DNA of 61,118 bases from Dysgonamonadaceae bacterium (lineage in GTDB: Bacteria > Bacteroidota > Bacteroidia > Bacteroidales > Azobacteroidaceae). The notes under the pieces were generated by a model. It was given only the letters and a program-made list of their open reading frames with translations, ran no database searches and was not told the DNA's origin. This document shows, in pieces, positions 58,779 to 61,118 of this stretch. Location: positions 1 through 61,118 of the forward strand of contig JAISWH010000072.1 of NCBI GenBank assembly GCA_031271125.1. Direction: 5' to 3'. The translations under genes were made by a program, and so were the position numbers. Position 1 is the stretch's first letter. Every line of letters begins with the position of its first letter.

Positions 58779-59761
58779 TACAAAGACCCCCTGACAATCA
58801 ACCGAGTAGGAATATAAGTTTGTATCTTTTGGCGAGTCATAATATACTCTGCCGTCAATTTTCCCATTTGCCTGAAATCGGTGGAAATGACGGAAATACC
58901 GTTTTCGATCACTTCGAGCATCGGCGTATCGTTGAAAGTAATCAGACCGACGTCCTCTCCCAATTTCAGATTTTTTGAACGGCAGATTTTCACAAAATCC
59001 ACCACTTCGGAATGTCTTGAAAGCAAATAAACCACGCCCGGCTTAATGTCCGAAATCCACATTTGCCTCCGCAATAATTTATGTTTCAATTTATTATCCA
59101 AACAAAACTTCTTATAGAACGGGATACAACTCTTGGGATGTTCGGCTTCGGGCGGAAAAATAAACTGTATCTCATCGTATTTTCGTATCAAATCCAAACC
59201 GGAAGTCAGGCAATCGTACAAAGTCGTGTCAAATCCCTGGCAAACGTAAGAAAACTTATCTTTTTTGAATTTCCCCAAGTCAATGAGCAGTACCTTACTG
59301 TTATCCAAACGGTCTAAAACATCGTAATAGACGTCGTTAATATAATTAGTCACAATATACAAATCGTATTTCCCCAAACTGTCGATAATCAAATTATTGA
59401 AAAGTTTTTCGTTGAATTGGTGAAAATACAGGTCAAGCCGGTAGTTAAGCGGCAGTTGCGAAATCAATTCTTTGTAAAAATCATCCTTAAACGAACTGAA
59501 AACGTCGAGCAAAACAAAAATATTATTTACCGATTGAGTTACAAAATAACCTTTGGTAGGCGCCGACCCAATGATACCTTTTTGTTTCAGGTTCTGAAAA
59601 GCTTTATACACCGTGTCCCGTGAAATATTAAACTCCGCACTGATTTTGTTGATGGATGGCAACGTAGTTCCTTCTTTAAATTCACCGTTGGATATCGCTG
59701 TGCGAATCGAGTCAGCCAATTGATTTACTTTGCTTTTATTTTGATTAAGTTCTAATACCAT
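58778..59761 (-). CDS. GntR-type regulator with LacI-like sugar-binding domain
   Basis: A 327-residue regulator. Residues about 10-75 are a GntR winged helix (LADSIRTAISNGEFKEGTTL, FNISRDTVYKAFQNLKQKGI). Residues about 80-325 are a periplasmic-binding-protein-like effector domain (GLITFNDTPMLEVIENGISV, DFRQMGKLTAEYI). This architecture is common in Bacteroidota regulators of sugar catabolism such as those for arabinose or fucose. It is the first gene of the 28-gene minus-strand run and very likely controls it, with a small sugar rather than an oligosaccharide as signal. No ECF sigma/anti-sigma pair or hybrid two-component sensor is present in the window. Confidence 0.9.
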   Translation of the reverse strand: MVLELNQNKSKVNQLADSIRTAISNGEFKEGTTLPSINKISAEFNISRDTVYKAFQNLKQKGIIGSAPTKGYFVTQSVNNIFVLLDVFSSFKDDFYKELISQLPLNYRLDLYFHQFNEKLFNNLIIDSLGKYDLYIVTNYINDVYYDVLDRLDNSKVLLIDLGKFKKDKFSYVCQGFDTTLYDCLTSGLDLIRKYDEIQFIFPPEAEHPKSCIPFYKKFCLDNKLKHKLLRRQMWISDIKPGVVYLLSRHSEVVDFVKICRSKNLKLGEDVGLITFNDTPMLEVIENGISVISTDFRQMGKLTAEYIMTRQKIQTYIPTRLIVRGSL

Positions 59762-59778
59762 AATAAAATATCTTTATA

Positions 59779-59811
59779 TATGCTGTCCTGTGCTATGCTG
59801 TCACAAAGTAA
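59779..59811 (-). promoter_or_regulatory. Candidate promoter and direct-repeat operator of the regulator gene
   Basis: TATGCTGTC occurs twice (59779-59787 and 59794-59802), 15 bp apart. Directly upstream on the minus strand is TTACTTTG (59811-59804), one mismatch from the -7 consensus. The repeats would cover the transcription start, a position suited to repression. There is no clear -33 box. Confidence 0.35.
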
Positions 59812-59844
59812 AGTATTTTTTTTAGAAAAAATCGTTTGTTTTTA

Positions 59845-59860
59845 TATGTTTTTAAACATA
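59845..59860. promoter_or_regulatory. Perfect 16-bp palindrome upstream of the regulator gene
   Basis: TATGTTT-TT-AAACATA is a candidate GntR-type operator about 84 bp upstream of the regulator start and 26 bp from the end of the kinase-like gene. Confidence 0.4.
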
Positions 59861-59885
59861 CAGGTTTTAAAGAGGCTATTTCAAT

Positions 59886-60797
59886 TCACTTAATAGGATA
59901 TATTAAGTAGTTAAATGAATTGAAATCTTCCCAATCATAGAACAGGCTTGGCTTAATTGAATTTAGTATATTTTCTTTATATGTGAGGCCTTTGGTAAAA
60001 AAGCTATTTCCGTTTTTGTAGGTTACCGGAATTAAGTCAATTCCATTTTTAATAGCGCTTGATGTTCTTTTATGTCCATCAAGGATATAATCAAATGAAT
60101 TAATATGAACAGCAATAATAGGGAAATCCATATCATAGCCATTCATTTTCATGTTGTCTTGAATATTTTTAAAATATTCATATCCAAAGTCGCGAATTGA
60201 TTGTGTCGGATATAAGTTTGTAGGAGAAACGAATGATTTATAACATGTTCCACTTTCTAACCATAAATTGTATTCGGTCAGAATAATTTCTGCAACTCTT
60301 TCAGGAGTAATGAACGAAGTGTCAACAATTAGGTCGAAATTTGATAAATTAGAACAATCTACGCCGTACAATTCCCTATATCGTTTATTCTCACTTGTTT
60401 TTCTCGCAATAATCATATTCGCTGCTTCTTCCTTTGATGAATACCTTTCTGTTTCCCGAAGATTATCATCTAATATTCTATTTGCAGATATTATTAAGTT
60501 TGTCTTTAGGTAAACTTTGAAAGATTTTGGAATAAAAAACCAGGATAACCTTGAATCAACGATTAAATGAGCTGCTTCATTTAAAGATTTAAATGTAGCA
60601 TCTATTTCTTCATCAATTTCCGGATGAATTTCAGAATATTTGTTCAATTCCAAGGTTGTCATATTATACCTGCCGGCTATATCCCGCTGAATTTTACCGG
60701 TATAGATATAATCGTAACCTAATCGTTTATATAATAGATTAGAAACAGTAGATTTTCCACTTCCTAAATCACCTGTAATAGAAATAATTTTTGCCAT
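59886..60797 (-). CDS. Cytidylate-kinase-like P-loop domain fused to a ParB-like domain
   Basis: A 303-residue cytoplasmic protein. Residues about 1-175 look like a cytidylate/AMP-type kinase: Walker A GDLGSGKST (9-17), the archaeal-CMK-like IYTGKIQRDIAGRYNMTTLE, EIHPEIDEEID, and HLIVDSRLSWFF. Residues about 185-295 carry a ParB/sulfiredoxin-like motif, with IIAVHINSFDYILDGHKRTS around Asp240-Gly241-His242 and then LIPVTYKNG. I know no characterised protein with this combination. The gene is more AT-rich than its neighbours and separate from the pectin operon, suggesting later acquisition. A small-molecule or nucleotide kinase with a regulatory or second phosphotransfer domain is possible, but function is unknown. 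Confidence 0.75.
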   Translation of the reverse strand: MAKIISITGDLGSGKSTVSNLLYKRLGYDYIYTGKIQRDIAGRYNMTTLELNKYSEIHPEIDEEIDATFKSLNEAAHLIVDSRLSWFFIPKSFKVYLKTNLIISANRILDDNLRETERYSSKEEAANMIIARKTSENKRYRELYGVDCSNLSNFDLIVDTSFITPERVAEIILTEYNLWLESGTCYKSFVSPTNLYPTQSIRDFGYEYFKNIQDNMKMNGYDMDFPIIAVHINSFDYILDGHKRTSSAIKNGIDLIPVTYKNGNSFFTKGLTYKENILNSIKPSLFYDWEDFNSFNYLIYPIK

Positions 60798-60867
60798 TTT
60801 TATTGATGCTCAATCTTTCCTGTAAAAGTCATTCGTCTTGAATTTTTGATGTCCTGAATATTCCCGA

Positions 60868-60875
60868 CAAAGATA
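60868..60875 (-). promoter_or_regulatory. Candidate -7 element for the kinase-ParB gene
   Basis: Minus-strand TATCTTTG matches TAnnTTTG and lies 71 bp upstream of the start at 60797. No -33 box is evident in the AT-rich upstream sequence. Confidence 0.45.
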
Positions 60876-60962
60876 CAAATATATTTTTAATTATATTTCA
60901 TGCGGTATGGTTTTGTGCCTGTTTTTTCCCTTGTTTATGGAAGTAGATTAGAAAATAAATTG

Positions 60963-60970
60963 TAACTTTG
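60963..60970 (+). promoter_or_regulatory. -7 promoter element ahead of the cobalamin riboswitch
   Basis: TAACTTTG matches TAnnTTTG. Transcription would start near 60977, just before the riboswitch. The gene-free stretch 60798-61118 otherwise holds only the minus-strand promoter and the riboswitch. Confidence 0.6.
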
Positions 60971-60979
60971 CATCCGAAA

Positions 60980-61118
60980 TTTTGGTGGCATATTTTTCCA
61001 TTCGGAAAAATCGCTGAAAAGGGAATCAGGTGTAAATCCTGAACAGACCCGCTGCTGTAATCTCCATTACAGTCGATGAACATACTCAAATCCACTGTTC
61101 CGAAAAGGAATGGGAAGG
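60980..61118 (+). promoter_or_regulatory. Cobalamin riboswitch (5' part, cut by window end)
   Basis: The conserved order of the B12 aptamer core is visible: GGTGGC near the start, AAAAGGGAATCAGGTGTAAA then TCCTGAACAGACCCGCTGCT and GTAA. The B12 box and the regulated gene lie beyond the window. In Bacteroidota such switches usually control B12 uptake (BtuB-type) or B12-dependent genes. Confidence 0.88.

Noticed and set aside
60898..61095. Short open frame on the minus strand across the riboswitch
   Set aside because: It covers the aptamer and its promoter on the opposite strand and has no protein features.

Overview
The window comes from a member of the Bacteroidota, most likely Bacteroidales. 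The 5S rRNA, the TAnnTTTG-type promoters, the style of signal peptides, a DUF3256 protein and the set of polysaccharide-degrading enzymes all fit that group. The left edge (1-163) is the 3' end of an rRNA operon. Positions 164-6866 hold ordinary chromosomal genes: two envelope proteins, a small HTH regulator, a RecD-like helicase, a glycosyltransferase, a DUF3256 protein and ispE.

From 59761 down to 6842, 28 genes run on the minus strand. Gaps never exceed about 92 bp and many genes overlap as ATGA. A GntR/LacI-type regulator heads the run. The enzyme set matches the sugars and linkages of rhamnogalacturonan II (RG-II), the most complex pectin: GH2 (three), GH31, GH78 (two), GH95, GH106, GH127, a GH137-like propeller, a GH140-like module, a GH141-like beta-helix, a sialidase-like module and a CE19-like esterase. 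Four of the proteins are multi-enzyme fusions. No SusC/SusD pair or outer-membrane porin lies in the window.

The distinctive part is the set of pathways for rare RG-II sugars. (1) 6842-9718 encodes an L-galactose dehydrogenase very like the plant enzyme, a lactonase-type amidohydrolase and a zinc dehydrogenase, together an oxidative L-galactose route. (2) 30953-35842 encodes a UroD-like methyltransferase, a sodium symporter, a homocysteine methyltransferase, a corrinoid protein and a MetH-type activation domain. This is a split methionine synthase in which the methyl-folate domain is replaced by a UroD-type methyltransferase. I infer that it strips O-methyl groups from RG-II methyl sugars and passes them to methionine. 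(3) 38763-44542 encodes, in order, a DUF1537 kinase, a PdxA2-type dehydrogenase, an iron alcohol dehydrogenase, a sodium symporter and a NAL-family aldolase. Read in reverse this is a chemically complete route for Dha (3-deoxy-D-lyxo-heptulosaric acid): import, cleavage to pyruvate plus a C4 semialdehyde, reduction to D-threonate, phosphorylation, and oxidation to DHAP plus CO2. A second NAL-type aldolase (53814-54740) could serve Kdo.

Dispersed GC-rich repeats occur between and inside the genes. One lies exactly at the seam of the GH141-GH78 fusion, and others encode protein ends or linkers. Right of the regulator lie an AT-rich gene fusing a cytidylate-kinase-like domain to a ParB-like domain (59886-60797) and, on the plus strand, the start of a cobalamin riboswitch cut off by the window end.
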